A stretch of DNA of 64,000 nucleotides from JACDAV01 sp964626755 (GTDB lineage Bacteria > Chloroflexota > Limnocylindria > Limnocylindrales > CSP1-4), in NCBI GenBank assembly GCA_964626755.1, contig CAZVGO010000017.1:1-64000 (forward strand), written 5' to 3'. Under the pieces are notes generated by a model. That model searched no databases. It was given only the letters and a program-made list of their open reading frames with translations, and was not told the DNA's origin. The translations under genes were made by a program, and so were the position numbers. Positions 15,269 to 24,020 of the stretch are shown here, piece by piece. Within the stretch, counting starts at the first letter, position 1. Every line of letters starts with the position of its first letter.

Positions 15269-16872
15269 CCCGGCCGCGCCGGCGCGGGCCCACGGTCCGC
15301 CGCCGCGACGTCATTCTCATCCTCACCGCGACCCTGATCGCGTTCGCCGCGCTCGTGGCGGGCTGGCCGGCACCGTCCGGGAGCCCGGCGCGCGCGGCCC
15401 CGCCGGACGAGGTCCTGATCCTCGCCGGCGCCCCCTCGTCGATCGATCCCGCCGGCCAGGGCGACATCGGAAGCGCGGCGATCAGCGCCCAGCTGTACGA
15501 GAGCGTGACCGCGCTCGACCCGAGTCTGACGGTCCGCCCGGCGCTCGCGGCGTCGTGGGATATCGAGGACGGCGGCCGCCGGATCGTCTTCCACCTGCGG
15601 GACGGGCTGGCATTCTCCGATGGCGGCCCGCTCGGCGCGGCAGACGTCGTCCGGAGTTGGCTCCGGGTGATCGACCCGGACCGGCCCTCGCCGCTGGCGT
15701 CGCTCATGATCGATGTCGAGGGAGCCGCGGAGCGGCTGGCCGGGACCGTCGGCGAGGACGGCGTCGCCCTCCGTGCAACCGGCAACGACGTCGAGGTCCG
15801 CCTCGTCCGGCCGGCCGCGGACTTCGTCGCGATCGTCGCCGGGCCGACGTTCGCCATCGTCCCGCCGGGGTTCGACGGCGACGGGCCGATCGACGCGGAC
15901 ACGTTCGTCGGGAGCGGGGCGTACACGGTCTCCGCGGCCACGCCGACGGGTCTCACGCTGCTCGCCAATGAGCGCTACTGGGCCGGCGCGCCTGCCATCC
16001 GGACGGTCCAGCTGATCGGCGACACCGGCGGCCGGAGCGCGGTCGCTGCGTTCGAGGACGGCGACCTCGACTACACGCCGATCTCGAGCTCCGACGCGGA
16101 ATGGATCCGGTTCGACGCGACGCTCGGCCCGCAGCTCCGCGAGGTTCCGTCGCTGTCGCTCGAGTATCTCGGCTTCGACACCTCGCGCCCGCCATTCGAC
16201 GACGCTCGCGTCCGTCGGGCGTTCGCCCAGGCCGTCGACTGGGCCCGGCTTGTCGAACTGGCGACGAGCGATTCCACGCCCGCGAACAGCATGGTCCCGC
16301 CGGGCATTCCCGGGCGGAGCGATGTCGACTTCGTGCCGAGCTACGATCCCGATGCCGCCCGGGCGGCGCTCGCCGAGGCCGGCTTCCCCGGCGGCGCGGG
16401 CTTCCCCGAGGTCACGTACCTCACGGGCGGGTCCCCGTACGCGAGCGGGTTGATCGCCGATCTCGAGCGCGTTCTCCGGATCGACGTCGGCCTCGAGACG
16501 ATGGACTTCGACAGCTATTTCGACCGGCTGACCGCCGATCCGCCCGCAATCTGGTCGCTCGGCTGGGTCGCCGACTATCCCGGTCGGAACGACTTCCTTG
16601 GCGTGCTGCTGCGCTCCGGCCAGAGCAACAACTACGGGCGCTGGTCGAATGCCGAATTCGACGCCGCGATCGCCGACGCCGGCGCGGCTACGGACCCGGT
16701 CGCGGCCAACGCGGCCTACGACCGCGCCGAGGCGATCCTCCAGCGCGAGGCTCCCGTCGTGCCGCTTGCCTACGGCCCGGGCTGGGCGCTCTCCCGCGAG
16801 GGCCTTCTCGGAGCCCAGCAGAACGGCCTCGGGATCCTGCGCATCGCCGGCCTCGACTGGGCGGACCAATGA
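15253..16872 (+). CDS. ABC transporter substrate-binding protein, family 5 (oligopeptide type)
   Basis: A 539-residue protein. An Arg-rich N-terminus (residues 8-18) and a hydrophobic segment (about 19-36) followed by an Ala/Pro stretch form a signal or anchor. The mature part has the family 5 layout: a VLILAGAPSSIDPAG start, LYESVTALDPSL, then SYDFTF-equivalent HLRDGLAFSDG, DVDFVPSYDPDAARAALAEAG and LGWVADYPGRNDFL. It should capture peptides or similar solutes outside the membrane. The start GTG 15253 is the most likely; GTG 15163 is possible. No permease genes follow, and the next gene is coupled by ATGA. Confidence 0.8.
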   Translation: MAIILTRPRRRGPTVRRRDVILILTATLIAFAALVAGWPAPSGSPARAAPPDEVLILAGAPSSIDPAGQGDIGSAAISAQLYESVTALDPSLTVRPALAASWDIEDGGRRIVFHLRDGLAFSDGGPLGAADVVRSWLRVIDPDRPSPLASLMIDVEGAAERLAGTVGEDGVALRATGNDVEVRLVRPAADFVAIVAGPTFAIVPPGFDGDGPIDADTFVGSGAYTVSAATPTGLTLLANERYWAGAPAIRTVQLIGDTGGRSAVAAFEDGDLDYTPISSSDAEWIRFDATLGPQLREVPSLSLEYLGFDTSRPPFDDARVRRAFAQAVDWARLVELATSDSTPANSMVPPGIPGRSDVDFVPSYDPDAARAALAEAGFPGGAGFPEVTYLTGGSPYASGLIADLERVLRIDVGLETMDFDSYFDRLTADPPAIWSLGWVADYPGRNDFLGVLLRSGQSNNYGRWSNAEFDAAIADAGAATDPVAANAAYDRAEAILQREAPVVPLAYGPGWALSREGLLGAQQNGLGILRIAGLDWADQ

Positions 16873-18224
16873 TCGCGCGGCGCGCCGTCCTCTGGGTCGC
16901 CGGGCTCGCCCTCATCGCGGCCGCGGCCGCTCCGACCGTCCTCGCCGCCGACGCGACGTTCGGCCAACCGACCTCGACCGCAACCTGGGGCGAGGCGATC
17001 GAGTTCGTCCAGCCGGCCCAGCTCCGTGGCGGCGCGAAGAGAGTCGAGGTCCTGCTCGAGTTTCCCGGCGGGCTGGGCCCGCAGGTCGTCGAAATCCCGT
17101 CCCCAAGGACCGGCACGGTGACGCTTCGCTATGCGCTCCTCCTCGCGGACGGCCACCTGCTCCCGAACACGACGATCACCGCGCGCTGGCGGGTGACCGG
17201 GCAGGACGGCAGCATCGCGGTCGGGCCTCCCACGACGGTGCTCTACGAGGACACCCGGTTCGAGTGGCGGACGCGCGCGGGCGAGATCGTGCGGGTCCAC
17301 TGGTACGAGGGCTCGGACGCGTTCGGCGAGCGCGCGTTGCGGATCGGCGAGACGGCGGTCCGCGAGACGTCGGAGCTGCTCGGCGTCACCGAGGAAGAGC
17401 CCATTGACTTCTTTGTCTACGCGAACCAGGACGAGTTCTACGAGGCGCTGGGACCCGGCACGCGGGAGAACGTCGGTGGCCAGGCGAACGCCGACCTGCG
17501 GACGCTGTACGCGCTCATCACCCCGGCCGAGATCGACGACCCGTGGGTCGAGATCGTCGTGCCCCACGAGCTCGTCCACCTCGTCTTCGACACCACGGTC
17601 GACAACCCGTACCACTTTCCGCCTCGCTGGCTCAACGAGGGCCTCGCGGTCTACCTCTCGCAGGGCTACGACGTCGGCGACCGGCTCGCGGTGGAGGGTG
17701 CGGCGCGCGACGGAACGCTCATCCCGCTGAACGGGCTGGCGGGCCAGTTCCCGACGACGCGCGAGCGGTTCTTCCTCGCCTATGCGGAGAGCGTGTCGTC
17801 GGTCGACTACCTGATTCGCACTCACGGGCAGGACAGGCTGATTGCGCTCATCCGCTCGTATGCCGCCGGAACGACCGACGACGAGGCGTTCCAGGCCGCG
17901 ATCGGCGTGGACGTCGACGGCTTCGACGCCGCGTGGCGCGCCGAGCTGAGAGCGAGGGAGCCCACGGTCCACGGGCCCCAGCCGGCGCCGGCCGGTCCCG
18001 TCCCGCCGGGCTGGACCGACGCCGAGGGCTCGACCGCGCCATCGACTCCGCCCGGTGCTCCGAGCGGCGGACCGGGCACGAACCCGGGACCGGGCTCACT
18101 GGGGCCGGGTGCCGCGGAACGTCCGTTCGCCGCTCTCCTCGCCGGGATGGCATTCGTCGCGCTCGCCGCTGTCGGCCTGATCCTCATGAGCCGCCGGCGC
18201 CGCCGGGGGCCAACAGTCGAGTGA
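16869..18224 (+). CDS. membrane-anchored zinc metallopeptidase (peptidase MA family)
   Basis: A 451-residue protein. A signal peptide (about residues 1-26, ending LAADA) leads a beta-rich domain and then a gluzincin catalytic domain: HELVH at residues 233-237 and the third ligand Glu257 in RWLNEGLAVYLS. A Pro/Gly/Ser linker (about 365-410) is followed by one transmembrane helix and an Arg-rich tail, so the peptidase faces outward and is anchored at its C-terminus. The substrate is unknown. ATGA coupling to the binding-protein gene and GTGA coupling to the next gene place it in one operon. Confidence 0.8.
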   Translation: MIARRAVLWVAGLALIAAAAAPTVLAADATFGQPTSTATWGEAIEFVQPAQLRGGAKRVEVLLEFPGGLGPQVVEIPSPRTGTVTLRYALLLADGHLLPNTTITARWRVTGQDGSIAVGPPTTVLYEDTRFEWRTRAGEIVRVHWYEGSDAFGERALRIGETAVRETSELLGVTEEEPIDFFVYANQDEFYEALGPGTRENVGGQANADLRTLYALITPAEIDDPWVEIVVPHELVHLVFDTTVDNPYHFPPRWLNEGLAVYLSQGYDVGDRLAVEGAARDGTLIPLNGLAGQFPTTRERFFLAYAESVSSVDYLIRTHGQDRLIALIRSYAAGTTDDEAFQAAIGVDVDGFDAAWRAELRAREPTVHGPQPAPAGPVPPGWTDAEGSTAPSTPPGAPSGGPGTNPGPGSLGPGAAERPFAALLAGMAFVALAAVGLILMSRRRRRGPTVE

Positions 18225-18997
18225 CGACCGGTCGCGTGGCGACGCTCGGCGCTCGGCTCCGCTCGATCCCGAGCTGGCAGGTCACGCTCGGCATCGCCCT
18301 CCTCGCCCTCGGGTTCCTCATCGCGGCGCAGCTCGCGTCCGAGGGCCCACGCGTCCGCTACACGACCCTGGAGCGGTCTCCGCTCGTCGTGTCGGCCGTC
18401 GACCTCCAGGCCCGCCAGGAAGAGCTCAAGGACCAGATCCTCGCGCTCCGCAATCGGATCCAGGAGGTGGAGCAGCGCGGCCAGGGCTCCGCCGCGCTCG
18501 TCCGGCAACTGAACGACGAGCTCCAGCACGCTCGCATCGCGGGCGGCCTGCTCCCGCTCCAGGGGACGGGGATCGCCTTCCAGCTCGAGGATTCGGTCCA
18601 GCCCGTCAAGCCCGGCGCGAACGAAGCGGACTATCTCGTCACGGCGCGCGACATCCGGACGCTCGTCGAGGAGCTCTGGCTGGCGGGCGCGGAGGCCGTT
18701 TCGGTCAACGGGGAGCGGATCGCCCAGTCGAGCGGGATCATCGACATCGGCGGCTCCACCCTCGTGAACTCGGCGTTCATCGCGCCGCCGTACCAGGTCA
18801 GCGCGATCGGCCCGGACGACCTGTACGAGCAGCTGTCCGCGTCGCAGGGATTCGTCGCCTTCGTCGTCGCCCGGACCGACGCGTTCGGGATTCGCCTCTC
18901 GTTCCTCGAGTCGGACACGATCGACATTCCCGCGTTCGCCGGGACGATCGCGTTCCGTTACGCGCGTGTCGCCGCGGCCGCGTCGCCGGCGCCGTAG
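18221..18997 (+). CDS. DUF881 family protein (first copy)
   Basis: A 258-residue protein: N-terminal membrane helix (about residues 17-34), a coiled coil (LQARQEELKDQILALRNRI, about 58-100), then the extracytoplasmic DUF881 domain with GGLLPLQGTGIAFQL and the conserved LWLAGAEAVSVNGERI strand. DUF881 proteins (YlxW/YlxX type) lie near division and envelope genes in Gram-positive bacteria, but their function is not known. It is coupled by GTGA to the peptidase gene and lies 7 nt before a second DUF881 gene. Confidence 0.85.
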   Translation: MTTGRVATLGARLRSIPSWQVTLGIALLALGFLIAAQLASEGPRVRYTTLERSPLVVSAVDLQARQEELKDQILALRNRIQEVEQRGQGSAALVRQLNDELQHARIAGGLLPLQGTGIAFQLEDSVQPVKPGANEADYLVTARDIRTLVEELWLAGAEAVSVNGERIAQSSGIIDIGGSTLVNSAFIAPPYQVSAIGPDDLYEQLSASQGFVAFVVARTDAFGIRLSFLESDTIDIPAFAGTIAFRYARVAAAASPAP

Positions 18998-19004
18998 GGC
19001 CACG

Positions 19005-19679
19005 ATGTACCGGCTGCGCAACCAGCTGACGATCTCCGCGGTGGCCCTCGCCCTCGGGTTCCTCGTCGTCCTCCAGTTGCGGGTCGAGCAGTCGGCTCCC
19101 GGGCTCGCCGCGCTGTCCGCCCAGGACCTGACGATCCTTGTGGCCAACCTCAACACCCGCAACGACCAGCTCCGGACGGAGATCGCGCGGCTCGAGGGCG
19201 AGCTCGCCGCGCTGAACGGGGCGCAGGACAGAGGCCTGACGTCGGTCGACCAGATCCGCCGGGACCTCGCCCGGCTCCGAGGCTGGTCGGGCCTCGAGCC
19301 GGTGGCCGGGCCCGGGGTGACGATCACGATCAGCGGCCGGATCGAGGGCCCGGGCGTCGAGGATCTCCTCAACGAGCTCCACAACGCCGGCGCGGAGGCG
19401 ATCGCCGTCGGCGACGTGCGGGTCGTGCCGGGCTCGATCGTGGCCGGCCCCGAGAATGGCCTGTCCATCGAGAACACGCCGCTCGACGACCCGTTCGAGG
19501 TGCGGGCGATCGGCAGCCCGGAGACGCTCACCGGCTCCCTCACCCGGATCGGCGGCGTCGTCGCCCAGCTCTCCGCCACCTACCCCCTCGTGAAGCTGAT
19601 CGTCACGCCGGTCGAACGGCTCGAGCTCCCGGCGACCGAGCGGGACCTCGTGCCCAGGAACGGGCGACCGCGGCTCTGA
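19005..19679 (+). CDS. DUF881 family protein (second copy)
   Basis: A 224-residue paralogue of the preceding protein, with the same order: membrane helix (about residues 10-25), coiled coil (about 45-80) and the DUF881 domain carrying PVAGPGVTITISG and LHNAGAEAIAVGDVRV. The tandem pair resembles YlxW-YlxX and may form a heteromer on the outer face of the membrane; that is inference. The ATG start at 19005 follows its partner by 7 nt. Confidence 0.85.
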   Translation: MYRLRNQLTISAVALALGFLVVLQLRVEQSAPGLAALSAQDLTILVANLNTRNDQLRTEIARLEGELAALNGAQDRGLTSVDQIRRDLARLRGWSGLEPVAGPGVTITISGRIEGPGVEDLLNELHNAGAEAIAVGDVRVVPGSIVAGPENGLSIENTPLDDPFEVRAIGSPETLTGSLTRIGGVVAQLSATYPLVKLIVTPVERLELPATERDLVPRNGRPRL

Positions 19680-19685
19680 TACCCT
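19680..19685 (+). promoter_or_regulatory. -10 element of DUF951 gene
   Basis: TACCCT starts directly after the DUF881 stop codon and ends 10 nt before ATG 19696, giving a leader of only a few nucleotides at most. Confidence 0.4.
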
Positions 19686-19695
19686 CCCGCCGAAC

Positions 19696-19956
19696 ATGAG
19701 CGACCGACCCGTGCTCGAGCTCTACCTCGGCGACGTCGTCCGGTTGCGGCGGAGCCATCCGTGCGGCAGCCACGAGTGGCTCGTGGACCGGCTCGGGGCG
19801 GACATCGGCCTGCGCTGCCGGGGCTGCGACCGCCACGTCCTGCTCGAGAGGGCGGTGCTCGAACGCCGGCTCACGGGCTTTGCTGAGCGCGGCGACCCTG
19901 CCGTGACGGCCGCGCTCGCCCGGCCCGAGCTCACCCGGCCCGAGCCGCCCGCGTGA
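19696..19956 (+). CDS. DUF951 family protein
   Basis: An 86-residue protein matching DUF951 over its length: YLGDVVRLRRSHPCGSHEW, then LGADIGLRCRGCDRHVLLER. Three Cys and two His could bind zinc, with CRGC as one knuckle. The family is small, conserved in Firmicutes and Chloroflexi, and uncharacterised; it is commonly found beside translation or replication genes. The C-terminus here adds a short Pro/Glu tail. GTGA coupling joins it to the MFS gene. Confidence 0.85.
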   Translation: MSDRPVLELYLGDVVRLRRSHPCGSHEWLVDRLGADIGLRCRGCDRHVLLERAVLERRLTGFAERGDPAVTAALARPELTRPEPPA

Positions 19957-21623
19957 CGAGCGTCCCGCGCGAGGAAGTCCCCGGCACCGGCATCGCCGTC
20001 GTCCTGAAGAACCGCCCGTTCCTGCTGCTCTGGCTGGCCCAGGCCGTCACCCAGGTCGGTGGCAACATGGTCCTCTTCGGGCTGACCGTCATCGTCGTCT
20101 CGACGACGGACTCGAACGCCGCCGTCAGCGCGCTGATCCTGAGCTTCCTCGTCCCGGCGGTTCTGTTCTCGGCGGTCGCCGGCGTCTACGTCGACCGGAT
20201 CGACCGGCGCCTGCTGCTGGTCGTCACCAACGCGATCCGGGGAGTCGCGTTCATCCTCGTCTACCTCGCCGGTGCCAACCTGCCGGTGATCCTGCTGCTG
20301 ACCATCTTCGTGTCGACGGTCACGGTGTTCTTTGCCCCGGCCGAGGCGGCGATGATCCCGTACCTCGTGCCGCGCCGTCAGCTGCTCGCCGCGAACGCAC
20401 TGTTCACGCTGACGCTCAACGGGGCGTTCGCCCTCGGCTTCGCGCTCCTCGGCCCGCTCGTCGTGACGCTGGCCGGTGCGGACCAGCTGATCCTCATCGT
20501 CGCGACGCTCTACCTCGTCGCGGCCGCGATGTGCCTCACGTTGCCGCCCTCGCCGCCCGCCCGCGCCCACGCCCCTGTCAATGCGAAGCAGGCCGTCGTC
20601 GACGCGGAACGGGCGGTCGAATCAACGCTCGGCCAACTGCGCGAGGGACTCGAGTACATCCGCCTCAACCGGACGATCACGTGGTCGCTCGTCTACCTCG
20701 GGATCGCCTCGTCGCTCATCGGCGTGCTCGGCGTCCTCGGCCCGGACTTCGCCCGCGAGACGCTCGGTCTGCTGCCGAAGGACTTCGTCGTGGTCGTGCT
20801 GCCCCTCGGGGCGGGGATCGTCATGGGGATCCTGCTGCTCAACTCCTACGGCAAGTACCTGCCCCGGCGGCGGGTCATCGAGGTGGGCCTGATCGCGCTG
20901 GGAATCGCGCTGGCGCTGCTGTCGGTGGCGGGGCCGATCAGCCGCTTCCTGCAGAGTGCCGGCGAGTCACCACTCGGCGACCTTTCCGCGTTGACGTCGC
21001 TCCTCGCGATCGTCGTGTTCATCGCGTTCTTCGCCGGGATCGCCTACGCGATCGTCGCGATTCCCGCCCAGACGCAGCTCGCGGAGGACCTGCCGGCGGA
21101 CGTCAGGGGTCGGGTCTTCGGCGTCCTCAACATGCTCATCTCCGTGTCGAGCTTCCTGCCGATCATCATCGTCGGCCCGATCTCCGACGTCGTCGGGACG
21201 GGCACGGTCATCTTCGTCGTCGCGATCCTCATCGGCGCGTCCGGGGTCGTGTCGGTCATCCGGCGCGGGCCCCTGAAGCCGGCAGAGTGGGCGGTGAGCG
21301 CCGAGTCGACCGTCTCCGGGGTGGCCGTCGATCCGATCGGCGCGATGACCCACGCGGAGCCGCCGGAACCCGAGGACGCGTACCCGGCGGCCGACGGTGC
21401 CAACGGCGACGTTGCGCCGTGGCTCCGGGCGCGGCGGGACGAGGAACGGAAGGCGAGGGAGGAAGGTCGGGAGATCCCGGACATGCGGTCGCGAGTCGCG
21501 AAGGCGGCTGCCCGGCTCGGCCGCAAGCGTGCGGCTCCGCCGCCGGTCGATCCCACGGCGGACACGGTCCGCGTGGAGCTGCCGGACTCAAGGGACGACG
21601 AGGGCCGGCGTGACCCGGACTGA
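19953..21623 (+). CDS. MFS transporter with long cytoplasmic tail
   Basis: A 556-residue membrane protein. About twelve hydrophobic segments fill residues 18-430, with the MFS motif-A-like loop VYVDRIDRRLL near residue 70 and the later DLPADVRGRVFGVLN loop near 378. This fits the MFS_3/EntS-like efflux group. A ~120-residue hydrophilic C-terminal tail, rich in Arg/Glu/Ala, is longer than usual. The substrate is unknown. Its GTG start overlaps the DUF951 stop, and the next gene begins 14 nt before its end. Confidence 0.85.
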   Translation: MTSVPREEVPGTGIAVVLKNRPFLLLWLAQAVTQVGGNMVLFGLTVIVVSTTDSNAAVSALILSFLVPAVLFSAVAGVYVDRIDRRLLLVVTNAIRGVAFILVYLAGANLPVILLLTIFVSTVTVFFAPAEAAMIPYLVPRRQLLAANALFTLTLNGAFALGFALLGPLVVTLAGADQLILIVATLYLVAAAMCLTLPPSPPARAHAPVNAKQAVVDAERAVESTLGQLREGLEYIRLNRTITWSLVYLGIASSLIGVLGVLGPDFARETLGLLPKDFVVVVLPLGAGIVMGILLLNSYGKYLPRRRVIEVGLIALGIALALLSVAGPISRFLQSAGESPLGDLSALTSLLAIVVFIAFFAGIAYAIVAIPAQTQLAEDLPADVRGRVFGVLNMLISVSSFLPIIIVGPISDVVGTGTVIFVVAILIGASGVVSVIRRGPLKPAEWAVSAESTVSGVAVDPIGAMTHAEPPEPEDAYPAADGANGDVAPWLRARRDEERKAREEGREIPDMRSRVAKAAARLGRKRAAPPPVDPTADTVRVELPDSRDDEGRRDPD

Positions 21624-23043
21624 GGAGGGTCCACCAGGTCTCGCGCCGACGCCGTCGGCGTGGCGCGCCGCCGCCCTCGGGATCCTCGCCGGCGGCTTCC
21701 TTGCCGGATACCGGTCCGCCGGTGGGCGAACGTCGCGCGTGGGGCTCGGCGGAGCGATTGTCGCCCTCGGATCGGCCGTTCCGATCGCGCTTGCCGGCCG
21801 GCGGCCTCCGATCCCGCCCGGCGCCCCGGCGAGCGACCCGTCCGCCACGCCGCCCACGTTCAGCGTGATCGTCGCCGCTCGCGACGAGCTCGGCGTCCTG
21901 CCGAACCTCATCGCCGATCTCGGGGCCCAGGATCACCGGACCGAGGACGGCCGGCCCAGGTTCGAGCTGATCGTCGTCGACGACCGCTCGATCGACGGGA
22001 CGCCTGGGGCGGCACTCCGGGCGGCGTCCGACGCGGGGCTCGGCGGCGTCACCCGGCTCGTCCGCCGGACGGGCGACGTGCCCGATGGCAAGGGCGCCGC
22101 CCTGACGGCCGTGCCCCCCGAAAGCTGTCGCGGGGACGTCATCGTCGTCCTCGACGCCGACGCCCGGATCGCGCCTTCGTTCCTCTCGACGCTCGCACGC
22201 TACGTTGCCGCGGGCGCGGATGCCCTGACGGCGCGCCGCCGGATCTTCGGGCCGGACCGGTCCCACCTGGCCGGCGCCCAGGCGGACGAGCAGACCCTCG
22301 ACGGCGAGATCCAGCGGGGCCGCTGGGCGCTCGGCGGCTGCTCCGAGTTCCGGGGCAACGGGATCGTCGTGCGTCGCGCGCTGCTCGCCGAGGTCGGGGG
22401 CTGGCGGGCGGAGGCACTGACGGAGGACCTCGACCTCTCGAGCCGCGTCGCTGCAGCGCGCGGGATCCGGGTCGCCTGGGCGATCGACGCGGAGGTCTGG
22501 GAGGAGCCCGTCACGACGTGGCGCGACCTGTGGCGCCAGCGGGTGCGCTGGGCGGAGGGAGCGATCCGGCGGACGCTCGAGCATGGTGGCGACGTCCTGC
22601 GCAGCGAGCGGCTGCCGCTCGGAGCGAGGCTCGACTTCGCGGCCTACGCGAGCCAGCTCGCGATCCCGCCGCTCATCCTCGGTGCGATCGCGCGCGCGAT
22701 CCTCACCGGGCGAGCCCGGACGGCCGCGGCCCTCCTCGGCTCGTACGCCGCGGTCACGGCGGCCCTCGGATTCGACGCGCTACGCTGGGAGACCGGATCG
22801 GACGGGATACCGCTGACCGTCGGCGAGCGCGCCGCGCGGACCACGCGACTCGCGCTGTTCGGGGCCGTTTGGCTGGCCGCCGTGCCGGCCGCGTTGTGGC
22901 GCCTCGCGACGCGTCGGGGGGCCGTTGTCTACGACAAGATGGCCCATGCCGGCAATGCCGGGGATACGGCGCCGAGCCTTACGGTCGCGCCTGTACGAGA
23001 CGACATGCGGGAGGCGGTCGCGATGGGCCCCGGCGCGCCGTGA
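21610..23043 (+). CDS. membrane glycosyltransferase family 2
   Basis: A 477-residue protein. Two N-terminal hydrophobic stretches (about 17-35 and 40-57) precede a processive GT2 catalytic domain: FSVIVAARDE near residue 80, ELIVVDDRSIDGT, the VLDADAR metal site near 180, EDLDLSSR and the QRVRW acceptor motif near 310. Further hydrophobic helices follow around 340-435. It resembles polysaccharide or hopanoid-type (HpnB-like) transferases; donor and acceptor are unknown. It overlaps the MFS gene by 14 nt and the asparaginase start through GTGA. Confidence 0.8.
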   Translation: MTRTEEGPPGLAPTPSAWRAAALGILAGGFLAGYRSAGGRTSRVGLGGAIVALGSAVPIALAGRRPPIPPGAPASDPSATPPTFSVIVAARDELGVLPNLIADLGAQDHRTEDGRPRFELIVVDDRSIDGTPGAALRAASDAGLGGVTRLVRRTGDVPDGKGAALTAVPPESCRGDVIVVLDADARIAPSFLSTLARYVAAGADALTARRRIFGPDRSHLAGAQADEQTLDGEIQRGRWALGGCSEFRGNGIVVRRALLAEVGGWRAEALTEDLDLSSRVAAARGIRVAWAIDAEVWEEPVTTWRDLWRQRVRWAEGAIRRTLEHGGDVLRSERLPLGARLDFAAYASQLAIPPLILGAIARAILTGRARTAAALLGSYAAVTAALGFDALRWETGSDGIPLTVGERAARTTRLALFGAVWLAAVPAALWRLATRRGAVVYDKMAHAGNAGDTAPSLTVAPVRDDMREAVAMGPGAP

Positions 23044-24020
23044 GCCGCGTCGCGGTCGTATTCACCGGCGGGACGATCAGCAGCCAGTTTGACGCCGCGG
23101 CCGGCGGAAACGTCCCGAAGCTCGACGGGGCGGCGATCCTCGCCCGGACGCCGGGCCTCTCGGAGATCGCCGACGTCATCCCGATCGACCGGGGGTTCAC
23201 CGCGGCGAGCCATTTCACGTTCCCGTACCTGTTCGGGCTGGCGGACACGGTCCGATCCGCCCTGGAATCCCCGGACGTCGACGGCTGCGTCGTCACCCAG
23301 GGCACCGACTCGATCGACGAGTCGAGCTTCTTCCTCGATCTCGTCCTGGCCGGTCCGAAACCGGTCGTCGTCACCGGTGCGATGCGCTCCGCGAGCGAGG
23401 CCGGGTACGACGGTCCGGCGAACCTGCGCGACGCCGTCCGCGTCGCCGCCGACCCGGGGATGCGCGACCAGGGCGTCGTCGTCGTCCTCGCCCGCTCGAT
23501 CGACGCCGCGGACGACGTGACGAAGACCCACGCCACGGCCCTCGAGTCGTTCCGGAGCCTGAACCTCGGGCCGCTCGGCCGGGTCGAGGGCGAACGGGTG
23601 GTCGTGCTCCGCCGCCGGGCGGGACGGCGGCAGGTGCGAACCGAGCGCGCGGCGGAGCGGGTCCACCTCATCACGGCCCATGCCGCGATCGACGGCACGC
23701 TCGTCGACGCGGCGATGAGCATCGGCGCGGACGGGTTCGTCGTCGAGGCCCACGGCGCCGGCAACACTGACCCGCGCCTCCTCGAAGCGTGCTCCCGGGC
23801 GATGGCCGCGGGCCTGCCCGTCGCGTTGACGACGCGCGCCGCGGCGGGGCAGGTGGGGCCCTGGTACGGGTTCCCGGGCGGTGGCGCGCAGTGGATCCGG
23901 GCCGGCGCGCTGCCGGCCGGCTACCTCGGCGGGCCCAAGGCGCGGGTGGCGCTGGCGCTCGGGATCGGGGCCGGTCTCGATCGCGAGGGACTTGCCACGT
24001 TGCTCGCCGATCCCGCGTGA
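23040..24020 (+). CDS. L-asparaginase
   Basis: A 326-residue protein of normal length. Both catalytic signatures are present: TGGTIS at residues 9-14 with the nucleophile Thr, and TQGTDSIDE starting at residue 86 with the second catalytic Thr-Asp. The GAMRSASEAGYDGPANL block is also family-typical. There is no signal peptide, so it is a cytoplasmic type I-like enzyme converting asparagine to aspartate and ammonia. Coupled on both sides by GTGA overlaps. With the peptide-binding protein, peptidase and amidohydrolase it hints at nitrogen scavenging, though that is inference. Confidence 0.9.
   Translation: MSRVAVVFTGGTISSQFDAAAGGNVPKLDGAAILARTPGLSEIADVIPIDRGFTAASHFTFPYLFGLADTVRSALESPDVDGCVVTQGTDSIDESSFFLDLVLAGPKPVVVTGAMRSASEAGYDGPANLRDAVRVAADPGMRDQGVVVVLARSIDAADDVTKTHATALESFRSLNLGPLGRVEGERVVVLRRRAGRRQVRTERAAERVHLITAHAAIDGTLVDAAMSIGADGFVVEAHGAGNTDPRLLEACSRAMAAGLPVALTTRAAAGQVGPWYGFPGGGAQWIRAGALPAGYLGGPKARVALALGIGAGLDREGLATLLADPA

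Noticed and set aside
15157..16869. 570-codon open frame on the minus strand
   Set aside because: It is antisense to the peptide-binding protein gene, is Arg/Asp-dominated and has no motif; it is a by-product of high GC third positions.
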